A stretch of DNA of 64,000 nucleotides from an uncultured Butyricicoccus sp. (GCA_944384655.1 CALWUF010000033.1:1-64000); one strand, 5' to 3'. Numbered from the stretch's first letter, positions 29,543 through 38,545 are shown. Notes: generated from the sequence alone by a model not told the origin. Numbers and translations: made by a program.

Positions 29543-29875
29543 ATGAATCTGGATAAATTTTTTCAAAAGAGTGAACTCATCCCTGTCATTTGTCAGGATG
29601 AGCGCACCAATGAAGTATTGATGCTGGGTTATGTCAACAAGCAGGCGCTTCAAAATACAATGGACACAGGAACTGCATGGTTTTTCTCACGCAGCCGTCA
29701 AAAGCTGTGGAATAAGGGGGAGACTTCCGGCAATTTTATCTTTGTCAATGAAATCTTGACGGACTGTGACGATGATACGCTGATTTACCGCGGCATTCCC
29801 AAAGGACCGACTTGTCACACAGGAAACCGCACTTGTTTTTATCAGCCGCCAATCTGGCAAAAAACAGATAAATAA
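29543..29875 (+). CDS. hisI: phosphoribosyl-AMP cyclohydrolase
   Basis: 110 residues, zinc enzyme for the third step. It has WFFSRSRQKLWNKGETSG, the metal-binding DCDDDT and the cysteine pair in PTCHTGNRTCF. It is separate from hisE rather than fused. ATG 29543 follows GAGGAAAG; the frame is open to 29528 but without a better start. Confidence 0.95.
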   Translation: MNLDKFFQKSELIPVICQDERTNEVLMLGYVNKQALQNTMDTGTAWFFSRSRQKLWNKGETSGNFIFVNEILTDCDDDTLIYRGIPKGPTCHTGNRTCFYQPPIWQKTDK

Positions 29876-29908
29876 TTGCAATTTTTGTGTATAGAGGAGT
29901 AAAATACA

Positions 29909-30235
29909 ATGTCAAAAGCATTTGAAAGTATGGAGTATGTCATTCAGCAGCGCCGTGAACAGCCGATGGAGAAGTCTTATACCTGTTATCTGTTTGACAA
30001 GGGTATGGACAAAATCCTGAAGAAGATCGGAGAGGAAACGGCTGAAACCATCATCGCAGCAAAAAATGGCGATCATGACAATTTGGTCGAAGAAATCAAC
30101 GACCTGTTGTATCATTTGATGGTGATGATGAATGAGGCCGGTGTGACGCTGGCTGAGGTCGAAGCGGAAATGGACAAGCGCGCCGGTAAGATCGGCAATC
30201 TCAAGCAGTTCCATGTCAGCGACCATAATACATAA
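29909..30235 (+). CDS. hisE: phosphoribosyl-ATP pyrophosphatase
   Basis: 108 residues, all-alpha MazG-like fold. KKIGEETAETIIAAKN and EEINDLLYHLMVMM carry the acidic metal-binding residues. It performs the second step of the pathway. It is the last gene of the operon; a terminator follows at 30258-30295. Confidence 0.95.
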   Translation: MSKAFESMEYVIQQRREQPMEKSYTCYLFDKGMDKILKKIGEETAETIIAAKNGDHDNLVEEINDLLYHLMVMMNEAGVTLAEVEAEMDKRAGKIGNLKQFHVSDHNT

Positions 30236-30257
30236 TTGATATCAGTTGTTTAAGCAA

Positions 30258-30295
30258 AAAGGATGCAGTCCGCGGAGGACATGCATCCTTTGTTT
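30258..30295 (+). terminator. terminator of the his operon
   Basis: AAAGGATGCA plus GTCC pair with GGAC and TGCATCCTTT (one bulged A), followed by a T-rich tail. Confidence 0.85.
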
Positions 30296-30338
30296 CTGTA
30301 GGAACTGCGTGGCGTGCGTGAGATAGCCGGCAGTTGTA

Positions 30339-30367
30339 TTGAGATATTTTTTTGTGTGTGATACAAT
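30339..30367 (+). promoter_or_regulatory. candidate xth promoter
   Basis: TTGAGA and TACAAT are spaced by 17 bases, about 45 bases before the gene. Confidence 0.5.
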
Positions 30368-30409
30368 GGCGTCAGGAAATCAGACACAAACTGCCGGAGG
30401 AGAACTGCA

Positions 30410-31165
30410 ATGAAATTGATTTCATGGAATGTCAACGGTCTGCGCGCTTGCCTTGGAAAAGGCTTTCAGGATGTTTTTAACGCACAGAATGCAGATATAT
30501 TTTGTTTACAGGAGACCAAAATGCAGCCGGGACAGGCGCAGGTGGACTGTGAAGGGTATGAAGAATACTGGTACAGTGCGGAGAAAAAAGGATACAGTGG
30601 CACAGCGCTTTTTACAAAGAAAAAGCCATTGCATGTCGTCTGTGGTATGGGAATGGATGTACATGACCATGAAGGACGGCTGATTACAGCGGAATATGAC
30701 GATTTTTTTCTTGTCACGTGCTATACGCCCAATGCACAGAATGAACTCAAGCGGCTGTCGTACCGCATGCAATGGGAGGATGATTTCCGCGACTATGTGA
30801 ACGAGTTGGACGCCATAAAACCGGTGATTATCTGCGGTGACCTGAACGTGGCGCATGAGGAAATTGACCTCAAAAATCCAAAGACAAACCGGGGCAATGC
30901 AGGTTTCTCCGATGAAGAACGTGCCAAGATGACAGAGCTGCTTGCATCCGGTTTTACCGACAGCTTTCGCTATCTGTATCCCGATGCGACCGGGATATAC
31001 AGTTGGTGGTCCTATCGATTCAAAGCCAGACAGAACAACGCAGGATGGCGCATCGATTATTTTCTGGTGTCCAATCGCATTGCAGATAAAATCAAAAAAG
31101 CGGACATTTTGACGGATATTATGGGCAGCGATCATTGCCCGGTGGCGTTGGAAATTGATGTGTAA
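30410..31165 (+). CDS. xth: exodeoxyribonuclease III / AP endonuclease
   Basis: 251 residues, Mg-dependent repair nuclease of the EEP fold. MKLISWNVNGLRA at the start, LQETKMQPGQ with the metal-binding Glu, ICGDLNVAHEEIDL and GSDHCPVALEI at the end give the full set of active-site motifs. It sits alone with its own promoter. Confidence 0.94.
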   Translation: MKLISWNVNGLRACLGKGFQDVFNAQNADIFCLQETKMQPGQAQVDCEGYEEYWYSAEKKGYSGTALFTKKKPLHVVCGMGMDVHDHEGRLITAEYDDFFLVTCYTPNAQNELKRLSYRMQWEDDFRDYVNELDAIKPVIICGDLNVAHEEIDLKNPKTNRGNAGFSDEERAKMTELLASGFTDSFRYLYPDATGIYSWWSYRFKARQNNAGWRIDYFLVSNRIADKIKKADILTDIMGSDHCPVALEIDV

Positions 31166-31224
31166 GGATTGCATATCCATCCGGGATTTTGGAAAAACTG
31201 ACAGCGTGAAAGGAGCGATGTCAG

Positions 31225-31428
31225 ATGCAGCGTGATATGCGTCGGTATAGCTGTTCGGTGTGCGGTTATGTCTATGATCCAGTTCATGGCGAACCGAAGG
31301 AAGAAGTCGGGGCAGGCGTGCCGTGGTCTTATGTGGATGACGGGTTTTATTGCCCGGTTTGTGGACAGGGCAAAGCGGCATTTCCGCGCATCCGTACAAA
31401 GCAGTTTCCGGGCACGGCAAGCCTGTGA
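31225..31428 (+). CDS. rubredoxin-like protein
   Basis: 67 residues. CSVCGYVYDP (first Cys pair) and CPVCGQGKAAF (second pair) are the iron-binding knuckles of rubredoxin. It is a small electron carrier, often serving oxygen- or peroxide-scavenging enzymes in anaerobes. AAAGGAG precedes the ATG. Two short extensions at the ends are unusual. Confidence 0.88.
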   Translation: MQRDMRRYSCSVCGYVYDPVHGEPKEEVGAGVPWSYVDDGFYCPVCGQGKAAFPRIRTKQFPGTASL

Positions 31429-31440
31429 CAGCGTACAAAA

Positions 31441-31469
31441 ACAGCCGGACGGCAATTCCGTCCGGCTGT
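31441..31469. terminator. hairpin terminator between rubredoxin and AEC genes
   Basis: A 12-bp perfect stem (ACAGCCGGACGG) with a 5-base loop. A T-run follows on the minus strand, so it mainly ends the AEC transcript. Confidence 0.8.
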
Positions 31470-31491
31470 TGTGCGCTGAGGAGAAACGAGG

Positions 31492-32427
31492 TCATCCGAC
31501 CACGAGCTGATAGAGGCTGAGCATGATTGGCATGGTGATGGCAGAAAGCAGCGTAGAAAACGCAATAATCCGGCTGGAATACCGGTAATTTGTGCCGAAC
31601 ATTTGTGCAAACATCGAAGCGGCAACTGCACATGGCATAGAGACGCTGATAATCAGTACGGCGGAAACGCTGCGGTCAAATGGCAGAAACAGGAGCAATA
31701 CAATCGTGACAAGCGGGACAACGACCAAACGGAACAGGGAAACAATGTACATGGAACGATCCCGGATGATTTCTTTGAGATTGGACTGCGCCAGATATAC
31801 GCCGAGGACGATCATAGCCAGCGGGGTGTTCAGATCAGCGAGGAAGGAGATCGGGCTGGCGATCACCTCCGGGAGCTGGAATGAGGTGAGAAAAATCGCA
31901 AGACCGATAAAAAAGCCGAGTGTACCCGGATTGAACAGGATTTTTTTCCAGCTTACGCCGCCGTTGGAAGCTCGTCCACTCGCACGCATGAGCAACCATA
32001 CGCCATACGTCCAGATGAGGATATTTGTAGCGACGATGTTGATCGAGCCGATGAATATGCCGTCGTCGCCGTACAGTGCCTGTAACAGCGGCAGCGCCAT
32101 AAAGCCATTGTTGGAAAAAATGACACACATCCGTTTGTCCGCATAATCTGATGTACCTTTGCGGAAAACCAATGTAACAAGGACAATGGTGACCACGAGC
32201 AGCAGAACAGACAAGACAAAGGAGAGGATCAGTTTATCCAGCATCGCGGGGTCAAATTCACGGCGGAATGAATCGATGATGACACAGGGCAGGACAAAGG
32301 TCATGATGAGAGAAGACATCTGTCCCGAACCTTCATCGGTAATCATGCCGCGTTTGTAGCAGATGGCACCCACGCCCATCAGCAGGAACATAACAACGAT
32401 TTGTGTGTACAGGGCTGAAATATCCAA
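31492..32427 (-). CDS. AEC-family transporter (auxin efflux carrier type)
   Basis: 311 residues with about ten hydrophobic segments in two halves. PCVIIDSFR and NNGFMALPLLQALYG, then TPLAMIVLGVYLA, fit the AEC/Mae family of secondary carriers for organic acids or similar small molecules. The start is taken as TTG 32427 with AAGGA upstream; the open frame continues to 32520 without a site. The substrate cannot be told. Confidence 0.8.
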   Translation of the reverse strand: MDISALYTQIVVMFLLMGVGAICYKRGMITDEGSGQMSSLIMTFVLPCVIIDSFRREFDPAMLDKLILSFVLSVLLLVVTIVLVTLVFRKGTSDYADKRMCVIFSNNGFMALPLLQALYGDDGIFIGSINIVATNILIWTYGVWLLMRASGRASNGGVSWKKILFNPGTLGFFIGLAIFLTSFQLPEVIASPISFLADLNTPLAMIVLGVYLAQSNLKEIIRDRSMYIVSLFRLVVVPLVTIVLLLFLPFDRSVSAVLIISVSMPCAVAASMFAQMFGTNYRYSSRIIAFSTLLSAITMPIMLSLYQLVVG

Positions 32428-32541
32428 AATAACAGCGTTCCTTTCTTTGACAAAAATTGAGATTGTTAAAAAACTGTTAGCAATTGATATTATGATACCA
32501 TTTGGACTGCTGAATGTCAAAGTATAAACAAAGAACGGTCA

Positions 32542-32571
32542 TTGACAGTTTGCACCGCGCAACGGTATACT
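32542..32571 (+). promoter_or_regulatory. candidate thi operon promoter
   Basis: TTGACA and TATACT are spaced by 18 bases, 20 bases before the first possible start of thiM. There is no room for a TPP riboswitch between promoter and gene. Confidence 0.6.
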
Positions 32572-32591
32572 GTTAGGGCAGAGAATCGTAA

Positions 32592-33443
32592 TTGATTGAA
32601 GAAGGGATGAAGAAACCTGTGTTTGAACAAATTTTGAACAATGTGCGTCAGCAAGCCCCGCTGATCCACTGCATTACCAATTATATTACAACGAATGATT
32701 GTGCCAATATTGTATTGGCATGCGGCGCGTCGCCAACGATGGCAGAGGCGGAACAGGAAGCTGCTGAAATTGCATCTGTGGCAGGCGCTGTCGATATCAA
32801 CATCGGAAATCTCAATGCAATGACTGTGCATGCGATGCATCAGGCGATTGCCGCAGCCAATCGGACCGGTGTGCCGGTGGTACTCGATCCGGTCGGAGCA
32901 GGTGCGTCGGCGTATCGTATGGATACATTGCGTGATTTTTTTTCGTCATATCGGTTTGCCGTTGTGCGCGGCAATGTCTCTGAATTGCTGGCAGTTGGCG
33001 GTGCAGCATCCAATACAAAAGGTGTGGATGCCGGTGCGGCAGATGCTGTGACCGAAGAAAATTTAGAAGCACATGTGGCGTTTTTCAAGCAGTTGAGTGC
33101 AACACTTGGCGCAGTGGTGTCGGTCAGCGGTGCGATTGATATCATTGCATCGCCGGAGCGCGCCTACATCTGCCGCAATGGGCATCCGATGATGTCCAGG
33201 GTAACGGGTACTGGTTGTATGCTTTCTGCGCTTACAGCGGCGTTCTGCGGCGCGAATCATGACAATATTTTGCAGGCTGCCGCTGCTGCGACGGCAGTGA
33301 TGGGCGTGGCGGGTGATATCGCTTATAAAAAGACCATGGAAATGGGTGGAGGAACCGGTACATTCCGCGTCTGCCTGATGGATGCAGTCAGCTTGATGGA
33401 TGCACAGACATTACAGGGAGGAATGAACGTTGAAATTCGATAG
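32592..33443 (+). CDS. thiM: hydroxyethylthiazole kinase
   Basis: 283 residues by the longest start; thiamine thiazole salvage. LIHCITNYIT, LDPVGAGAS and the anion-hole VTGTGCMLSA are present, the last holding the catalytic Cys. The start is uncertain: TTG 32592, ATG 32607 or GTG 32619 are all possible, and none has an ideal ribosome site. It overlaps thiE by 14 bases. Confidence 0.92.
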   Translation: MIEEGMKKPVFEQILNNVRQQAPLIHCITNYITTNDCANIVLACGASPTMAEAEQEAAEIASVAGAVDINIGNLNAMTVHAMHQAIAAANRTGVPVVLDPVGAGASAYRMDTLRDFFSSYRFAVVRGNVSELLAVGGAASNTKGVDAGAADAVTEENLEAHVAFFKQLSATLGAVVSVSGAIDIIASPERAYICRNGHPMMSRVTGTGCMLSALTAAFCGANHDNILQAAAAATAVMGVAGDIAYKKTMEMGGGTGTFRVCLMDAVSLMDAQTLQGGMNVEIR

Positions 33444-34083
33444 AGAACAGGTAACACATGCCATGTTGTTATATGCCGTCACTGACCGCGCATGGACAGG
33501 AGACAGCACGTTATATCAACAGGTTGAACAGTGCCTGAAGGGCGGCGCGACATTGGTACAGATCCGTGAAAAGGGACTTGCTCACGAAGCGTTTGTTGCA
33601 GAAGCAAAGGAGATTGTACAGTTATGCCACAGGTATGGCGTATGGTGTGTCATCAATGACGATGTACAAGCGTGTCTGGAGAGCGGCGCGGATGGTGTAC
33701 ATGTCGGTCAGGACGACATGGAAGCAGGGGATGTGCGTGCGCTGTTGGGAGAGGGCAAACTCATCGGCGTGTCGGCACATTCTGTTGCGGAGGCACAGGC
33801 GGCGCAGCAACGCGGTGCAGATTATCTGGGTGTCGGCGCCGTGCACAGCACGGGAACCAAGACAGATGCCGCGCCGCTGACGCATCAGGAAATTTGTGAT
33901 ATTTGCGCAAGCGTTTCCATTCCCTGTGTCGCCATCGGCGGGATTAAGCTGGACAATATGATGGAACTTGCAGGGACAGGCGTTGCGGGTGTGGCGATTG
34001 TCTCCGGCATTTTCGCTGCAAAGGATATCCAGTCAGCGACAGCGGCATTGCGTGCACGTGCAGAGGAGATGGTACAGGCATGA
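33430..34083 (+). CDS. thiE: thiamine-phosphate synthase
   Basis: 217 residues, TIM barrel joining thiazole phosphate and HMP-PP. LVQIREKG, GVHVGQDD and GVGAVHSTGTKTDA are signature segments. The start is TTG 33430 with GGGAGG seven bases upstream. Its TGA overlaps the next ATG. Confidence 0.94.
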   Translation: MKFDREQVTHAMLLYAVTDRAWTGDSTLYQQVEQCLKGGATLVQIREKGLAHEAFVAEAKEIVQLCHRYGVWCVINDDVQACLESGADGVHVGQDDMEAGDVRALLGEGKLIGVSAHSVAEAQAAQQRGADYLGVGAVHSTGTKTDAAPLTHQEICDICASVSIPCVAIGGIKLDNMMELAGTGVAGVAIVSGIFAAKDIQSATAALRARAEEMVQA

Positions 34084-34724
34084 AAGTACAGGGCGCAATT
34101 TTTGATCTGGATGGAACATTGTTGGATTCCATGCCGTTTTGGGAGACGGTTGGCTCCCGATATTTGGAAGAACGCAATATTCCAATTCCGGATGATCTGC
34201 CGCTGCGGCTGAAAACGATGACATTGACGGAGGCGGCAGAATATTATCGCGGGATCTTTGGCATCACGGAACCGGTAGACACCATCTGCCGTCAGATCAG
34301 TGACATGATTGCCGAGGATTATCGCAGCCGTGCGCCGCTCAAAGCGGGCGTGCGCACGATGTTGGACAACCTGAGGGAAAAAGGTATCCCCATGTGCATT
34401 GCGACTGCCACAGGTCGCGAGCTGGTCGAAATGGCGCTTGACAGGCTGGAGATCGGAGACTATTTTTCGTTCCTGCTCACTTGTGGTGATTTGAACACGA
34501 GCAAAAACCAGCCGTACATCTTTGATGAATGCGCACGCAGGCTGGGTACACCCAAAGCGCAGACGGTTATTTTTGAGGATAGCCTGCATTGCATTGAGAC
34601 TGCAACCCGCGCGGGATATCCTGTTGTTGGCGTGTATGATAACTCTGCGCGCAGTGAGGTTGATATGATCCGTCCGTTGTGCCGCCAGTATATTATGGAT
34701 TGGGAGGATTTTTGTTATGAATAA
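34080..34724 (+). CDS. HAD-family phosphatase in the thi operon
   Basis: 214 residues. The nucleophile motif DLDGTLLDS is at residues 9-17, followed by a helical cap, CIATATG (motif II) and IFEDSLHCIETATRAGY (motif IV). It is most like the beta-phosphoglucomutase/phosphoglycolate group. Its place between thiE and thiD, overlapping both, suggests dephosphorylation of a thiamine intermediate, but the substrate is not shown. Confidence 0.88.
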   Translation: MKVQGAIFDLDGTLLDSMPFWETVGSRYLEERNIPIPDDLPLRLKTMTLTEAAEYYRGIFGITEPVDTICRQISDMIAEDYRSRAPLKAGVRTMLDNLREKGIPMCIATATGRELVEMALDRLEIGDYFSFLLTCGDLNTSKNQPYIFDECARRLGTPKAQTVIFEDSLHCIETATRAGYPVVGVYDNSARSEVDMIRPLCRQYIMDWEDFCYE

Positions 34725-35496
34725 GATACTTACCATTGCAGGATCGGATTGCAGCGGAGGCGCAGGGATTCAGGCGGATATCAAGACGATCACAGCGCAT
34801 CGCATGTATGCCATGAGTGCAATCACAGCGCTGACCGCACAGAACACCACCGGCGTATATGGCGTGTATGAGGCATCGGCCGATGCGCTGGCACAGCAAT
34901 TGGATTGCATTTTTACAGATATTGTGCCGGATGCCGTAAAAATCGGCATGGTTTCCTCGGCGGAACTGATTTCAGTGATTGCGGATAAACTTCGGCAATA
35001 CCATGCAAAGAATGTGGTGTTGGATACCGTCATGGTTTCTACCTCGGGGCATTCGCTGCTGCGGACAGAAGCGGTGGAAGCCCTGTGCACGCAGCTCATG
35101 CCGCTGGCACAGATCATTACGCCCAACATCCCGGAAGCCGAAGTGCTGTCGGAAGGTCGGATTGAAACCAAAGAACAGATGGAACAAGCCGGTGGTTCCA
35201 TCGCAGCACAGATTGGCGGCGCAGTGCTCATCAAGGGCGGACATCTTACAGAGAGCGCAGACGACGTACTCGTTTGGAATGGACAGACGTTCTGGTTTGA
35301 GGGTGCGCGCATTGACAATCCGAACACCCACGGCACAGGATGCACATTGTCCTCTGCCATTGCCTGCGCACTCGCGGCGGGCGCCGATATTCCCGATGCT
35401 GTGCGACAGGCAAAGACCTATTTGACCGGCGCGCTGCGCGACGGGCTGGATCTGGGAGCCGGCAGCGGACCGGTTAACCACTGCTGGAACCTGTGA
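34717..35496 (+). CDS. thiD: hydroxymethylpyrimidine/phosphomethylpyrimidine kinase
   Basis: 259 residues, ribokinase fold. TIAGSDCSGGAGIQADIKT at the start and the anion-hole THGTGCTLSSAIA at the end are typical. It makes HMP-PP for ThiE. It overlaps the HAD gene by eight bases and is followed by a 30-bp palindrome. Confidence 0.94.
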   Translation: MNKILTIAGSDCSGGAGIQADIKTITAHRMYAMSAITALTAQNTTGVYGVYEASADALAQQLDCIFTDIVPDAVKIGMVSSAELISVIADKLRQYHAKNVVLDTVMVSTSGHSLLRTEAVEALCTQLMPLAQIITPNIPEAEVLSEGRIETKEQMEQAGGSIAAQIGGAVLIKGGHLTESADDVLVWNGQTFWFEGARIDNPNTHGTGCTLSSAIACALAAGADIPDAVRQAKTYLTGALRDGLDLGAGSGPVNHCWNL

Positions 35497-35502
35497 CAGC
35501 GA

Positions 35503-35532
35503 CTCATGACCACAATATATTGTGGTCATGAG
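35503..35532. repeat. 30-bp perfect palindrome sharing an NrdR-box core
   Basis: Every base from 35503 to 35532 pairs with its partner across the centre. The middle 14 bases, CACAATATATTGTG, are identical to the core of the NrdR box at 35866-35881. It may be a terminator-like hairpin for thiD, but no T-run follows, or a distant NrdR site. Confidence 0.75.
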
Positions 35533-35812
35533 AGAGGGGGACAACAAAATCAAAAATTTTTTTAAAGTTCGTTTTATGATTTGACCGATCCGGCGCTTCT
35601 GACCGGGGCTGTTCTCCCAGGAGCGGAAGATTTGTTTGTAAAATGCGGCTTCTCTGCCTGCCTGCCCCGGGTTTGTCAGCAAAATCGTTCCTGCTCCTGC
35701 ACGCGGTTGGTATCGCTGCGGCGGGTTGGGAAAAACGGGCACGCTGGTCAAAAATCAAGAAATAGGAATGATTCCTATCAGTTTGGGAGCACCACAAGAG
35801 GGGGTTGCGCCC

Positions 35813-35841
35813 TTGACAGATGCGCCTCGGCGTACTAAAAT
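35813..35841 (+). promoter_or_regulatory. nrd operon promoter
   Basis: TTGACA (35813-35818), 17 bases, TAAAAT (35836-35841), about 130 bases before nrdD. Confidence 0.7.
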
Positions 35842-35865
35842 ATAAAACAGTTCCGGATACACAGA

Positions 35866-35913
35866 ACACAATATATTGTGTTATTGTGTATAAAAAGTGT
35901 GCATATTTTGTAT
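35866..35913 (+). promoter_or_regulatory. tandem NrdR boxes
   Basis: Box 1 (35866-35881) is ACACAATATATTGTGT, a perfect palindrome matching the NrdR consensus. Box 2 (35898-35913, TGTGCATATTTTGTAT) is a weaker match. The repeat distance is 32 bp, three helical turns, as is usual for paired NrdR boxes. They lie just downstream of the promoter, fitting repression of the reductase by NrdR. Confidence 0.8.
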
Positions 35914-35969
35914 TGCGTGCACAGTGGTCGGAACTTATTTTATTAGAATAACCAGAGGAGCAGCAATAG

Positions 35970-38279
35970 ATGATTCAGCAGATTGAGAAGAGAGACGGCA
36001 GATGCGTGTTTTTTGATATAACAAAAATCGCCAATGCCATCTACAAGGCCGCAGAAGCGTCCGGCGGTCATGATTACCAGATGTCGATGCGGCTGGCTTT
36101 GGATGTGGCGGACTATGTGGAGGAGCACAGCCCGACTGGGACGCCGACCGTAGAGTACGTACAGGACGCGGTGGAAAAGATTCTCGTCGAGAGAGGTCAT
36201 GCAAAAACGGCAAAGGCCTATATCCTGTATCGCAATGAACGTTCGCGCCAGCGCGAGATGAATACCGGGCTGATGAAGATCTATGAAGATTTGACGTTCC
36301 AGTCCGCCATTGAGAACGACATCAAACGCGAAAATGCCAACATTGACGGCGATACGGCGATGGGTACGATGTTGAAATACGGTTCGGAGGGCGCGAAGCA
36401 GTTCAATGAGATGTTCCTGCTCGAACCGTATATTGCCAAAGCGCACCGCGAGGGCGATATCCATATTCACGACTTTGATTTCTATACCCTGACCACGACC
36501 TGCACACAGATTGATCTGCTGAAACTGTTTGACGGCGGGTTTTCCACAGGACATGGTTTTCTGCGTGAGCCGAATGATATCATGAGCTATTCGGCGCTGG
36601 CGTGTATTGCCATCCAGTCCAATCAGAATGATCAGCATGGTGGTCAGAGCGTGCCAAACTTTGATTACAGTATGGCGCCAGGTGTACGCAAGACCTATTG
36701 GCACAAATACCGTGATAATCTTGCGAAAGCATTGGAAGCATACGGCGTCGAAGATGATGGATTGGAGACCGCAAAAGCACTGGTTGAGGCATGTGATCAG
36801 AAGCCTGTGCTCGCCGATAACAATGGAGCGTCTGAATATATCCGCAGCCGCCTGCTTGAGCGCTTGGATGCGGACACAGTCGATCGAATTCTTGCCTTTA
36901 CGGTCAAGTATGCGCGCCGCGAGACGGAACGCGCAACGTATCAGGCAATGGAAGCGTTGGTACATAATCTCAATACCATGCATTCCCGCGCAGGTGCACA
37001 AATCCCGTTCTCGTCCCTGAACTACGGTACGGATACCTCGCCGGAAGCTCGACTTGTTATGAAGAGCTTGTTGTTGGCAACGGAGGCGGGGTTGGGCAAC
37101 GGCGAAACATCCATTTTCCCAATCCATATTTTCAAGGTGAAGGAAGGCGTCAATTACAATCCGGAAGACCCGAACTATGACCTGTTCAAGCTGGCCATGC
37201 GTGTTTCCGCAAAGCGTCTGTTCCCGAATTTCTCGTTCCTCGACGCGCCGTTCAATGCGCAGTATTACAAGCCGGGTTATCCGGAAACTGAGGCGGCGTA
37301 TATGGGCTGCCGCACCCGTGTCATTGCCAACAATTTCGATCCATCCCGACAGATTGTCAACGGACGCGGCAACCTGAGTTTTACATCGATCAACCTGCCG
37401 CGCATTGCCATCAAGTCAAACGGCGATGCAGAGTGTTTCTTCCGGGAACTCGATGAAAAGCTCGATCTGGTCATCAACCAGCTCAAAGCGCGTTTTAAGA
37501 TTCAGAGCGAGAAACGTGTACGCAATTATCCGTTCCTGATGGGTCAGGGCGTTTGGATCGATTCCGACAAGCTCGGTCCGGATGATAAGGTCGGAAAAGT
37601 GCTCAAGCACGGTTCTCTGACCGTAGGCTTCATCGGTCTTGCCGAGTGCCTCAAAGCGCTTATGGGCAAGCATCACGGTGAATCGGAACAGGCACAGCGC
37701 ATGGGTCTGACCATTGTGACCCGGATGCGTGAACGCATGGATCGTGAGAGCCGTGAAACCGGTATGAATTTCACCGTCATTGCGACACCGGCAGAGGGGC
37801 TGTCCGGGCGGTTTACCCGTCTGGATCGCAAGCTCTATGGTTTGATTCCGGGTGTCACGGATCGGGATTATTACACCAATTCGTTCCATGTACCCGTTTA
37901 TTATCCGATTTCAGCATTCAAAAAAATTCAGATTGAAGCGCCATATCATCAACTCACCAATGGCGGACATATCAGCTATGTCGAGCTGGATGGTGATCCG
38001 ACACAGAATCTGGATGCCTTTGAAGCAGTCATCCGTTATATGAAGGAAAGCGGGATTGGTTATGGTTCCATCAATCATCCGGTCGATCGCGATCCCATCT
38101 GCGGTTATACTGGAATTATCGATGAGGTGTGTCCGCGTTGCGGTCGCCGCGAAGGGGAAGCTGTCAGCGTAGAAAAATTGCGTCAGTTAGGCGTCTATAA
38201 GAATTATAACAGTGATACCATCGGATATCACGGGGATCCGAATGAAGAACGGGATCGCCGTCCGAATCCGCTCCGTTAA
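35970..38279 (+). CDS. nrdD: anaerobic (class III) ribonucleotide reductase, catalytic chain lacking the glycyl-radical tail
   Basis: 769 residues. An ATP-cone domain (about 3-95, IEKRDGRCVFFDITKIANAI) precedes the ten-stranded barrel. Cysteines for the C-terminal metal site are in ICGYTGIIDEVCPRCG. The chain ends at NPLR, without the RxxGY glycyl-radical segment that normally closes NrdD. That segment is encoded by the next gene, in another frame and with its own strong ribosome site. Functional NrdD would therefore be a two-chain enzyme activated by NrdG. AGAGGAG precedes the ATG. Confidence 0.93.
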   Translation: MIQQIEKRDGRCVFFDITKIANAIYKAAEASGGHDYQMSMRLALDVADYVEEHSPTGTPTVEYVQDAVEKILVERGHAKTAKAYILYRNERSRQREMNTGLMKIYEDLTFQSAIENDIKRENANIDGDTAMGTMLKYGSEGAKQFNEMFLLEPYIAKAHREGDIHIHDFDFYTLTTTCTQIDLLKLFDGGFSTGHGFLREPNDIMSYSALACIAIQSNQNDQHGGQSVPNFDYSMAPGVRKTYWHKYRDNLAKALEAYGVEDDGLETAKALVEACDQKPVLADNNGASEYIRSRLLERLDADTVDRILAFTVKYARRETERATYQAMEALVHNLNTMHSRAGAQIPFSSLNYGTDTSPEARLVMKSLLLATEAGLGNGETSIFPIHIFKVKEGVNYNPEDPNYDLFKLAMRVSAKRLFPNFSFLDAPFNAQYYKPGYPETEAAYMGCRTRVIANNFDPSRQIVNGRGNLSFTSINLPRIAIKSNGDAECFFRELDEKLDLVINQLKARFKIQSEKRVRNYPFLMGQGVWIDSDKLGPDDKVGKVLKHGSLTVGFIGLAECLKALMGKHHGESEQAQRMGLTIVTRMRERMDRESRETGMNFTVIATPAEGLSGRFTRLDRKLYGLIPGVTDRDYYTNSFHVPVYYPISAFKKIQIEAPYHQLTNGGHISYVELDGDPTQNLDAFEAVIRYMKESGIGYGSINHPVDRDPICGYTGIIDEVCPRCGRREGEAVSVEKLRQLGVYKNYNSDTIGYHGDPNEERDRRPNPLR

Positions 38280-38313
38280 TCCATATACAGGTCTATTTGA
38301 GGAGGTATTTATT

Positions 38314-38541
38314 ATGACTCATTTCAATCATATCACATACAATGAAAATGGTGAGGAAATGGTAGGCGAAGGCGTTGGATTTGAGCGCATCCGCCGCATC
38401 ACCGGCTATCTGGTCGGTACATTGGATCGTTTTAACAATGCGAAGCGGGCCGAAGAGCATGATCGTGTCAAGCATGACATCTATCGCAAGGTAGAAAATG
38501 AGGCGGACTGTGTGTGCCACGACATCCGTCACAGTGCATAA
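38314..38541 (+). CDS. separate glycyl-radical domain of class III ribonucleotide reductase
   Basis: 75 residues. IRRITGYLVGTLDRFNNAKR matches the glycyl-radical loop of NrdD, with G31 as the expected radical site, followed by RVKH, the usual NrdD end. A further 20 residues include two cysteines (CVC). A perfect GAGGAGG site lies before the ATG. It begins 34 bases after nrdD in a different frame, so it is an independent gene and not a simple nonsense break. It should complement the truncated NrdD in trans. Confidence 0.87.
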   Translation: MTHFNHITYNENGEEMVGEGVGFERIRRITGYLVGTLDRFNNAKRAEEHDRVKHDIYRKVENEADCVCHDIRHSA

Positions 38542-38545
38542 GCCG

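Larger units (their letters stand above)
35497..35969. other. 473-base region between thiD and nrdD
   Basis: It holds a 30-bp perfect palindrome (35503-35532), a stretch of about 240 bases with several inverted repeats but no confident gene, a 17-base inverted repeat ATAGGAAT-G-ATTCCTAT (35762-35778), the nrd promoter and two NrdR-like boxes. An open frame on the minus strand (35533-35751, TTG start) encodes a basic peptide but has no ribosome site. Confidence 0.6.
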
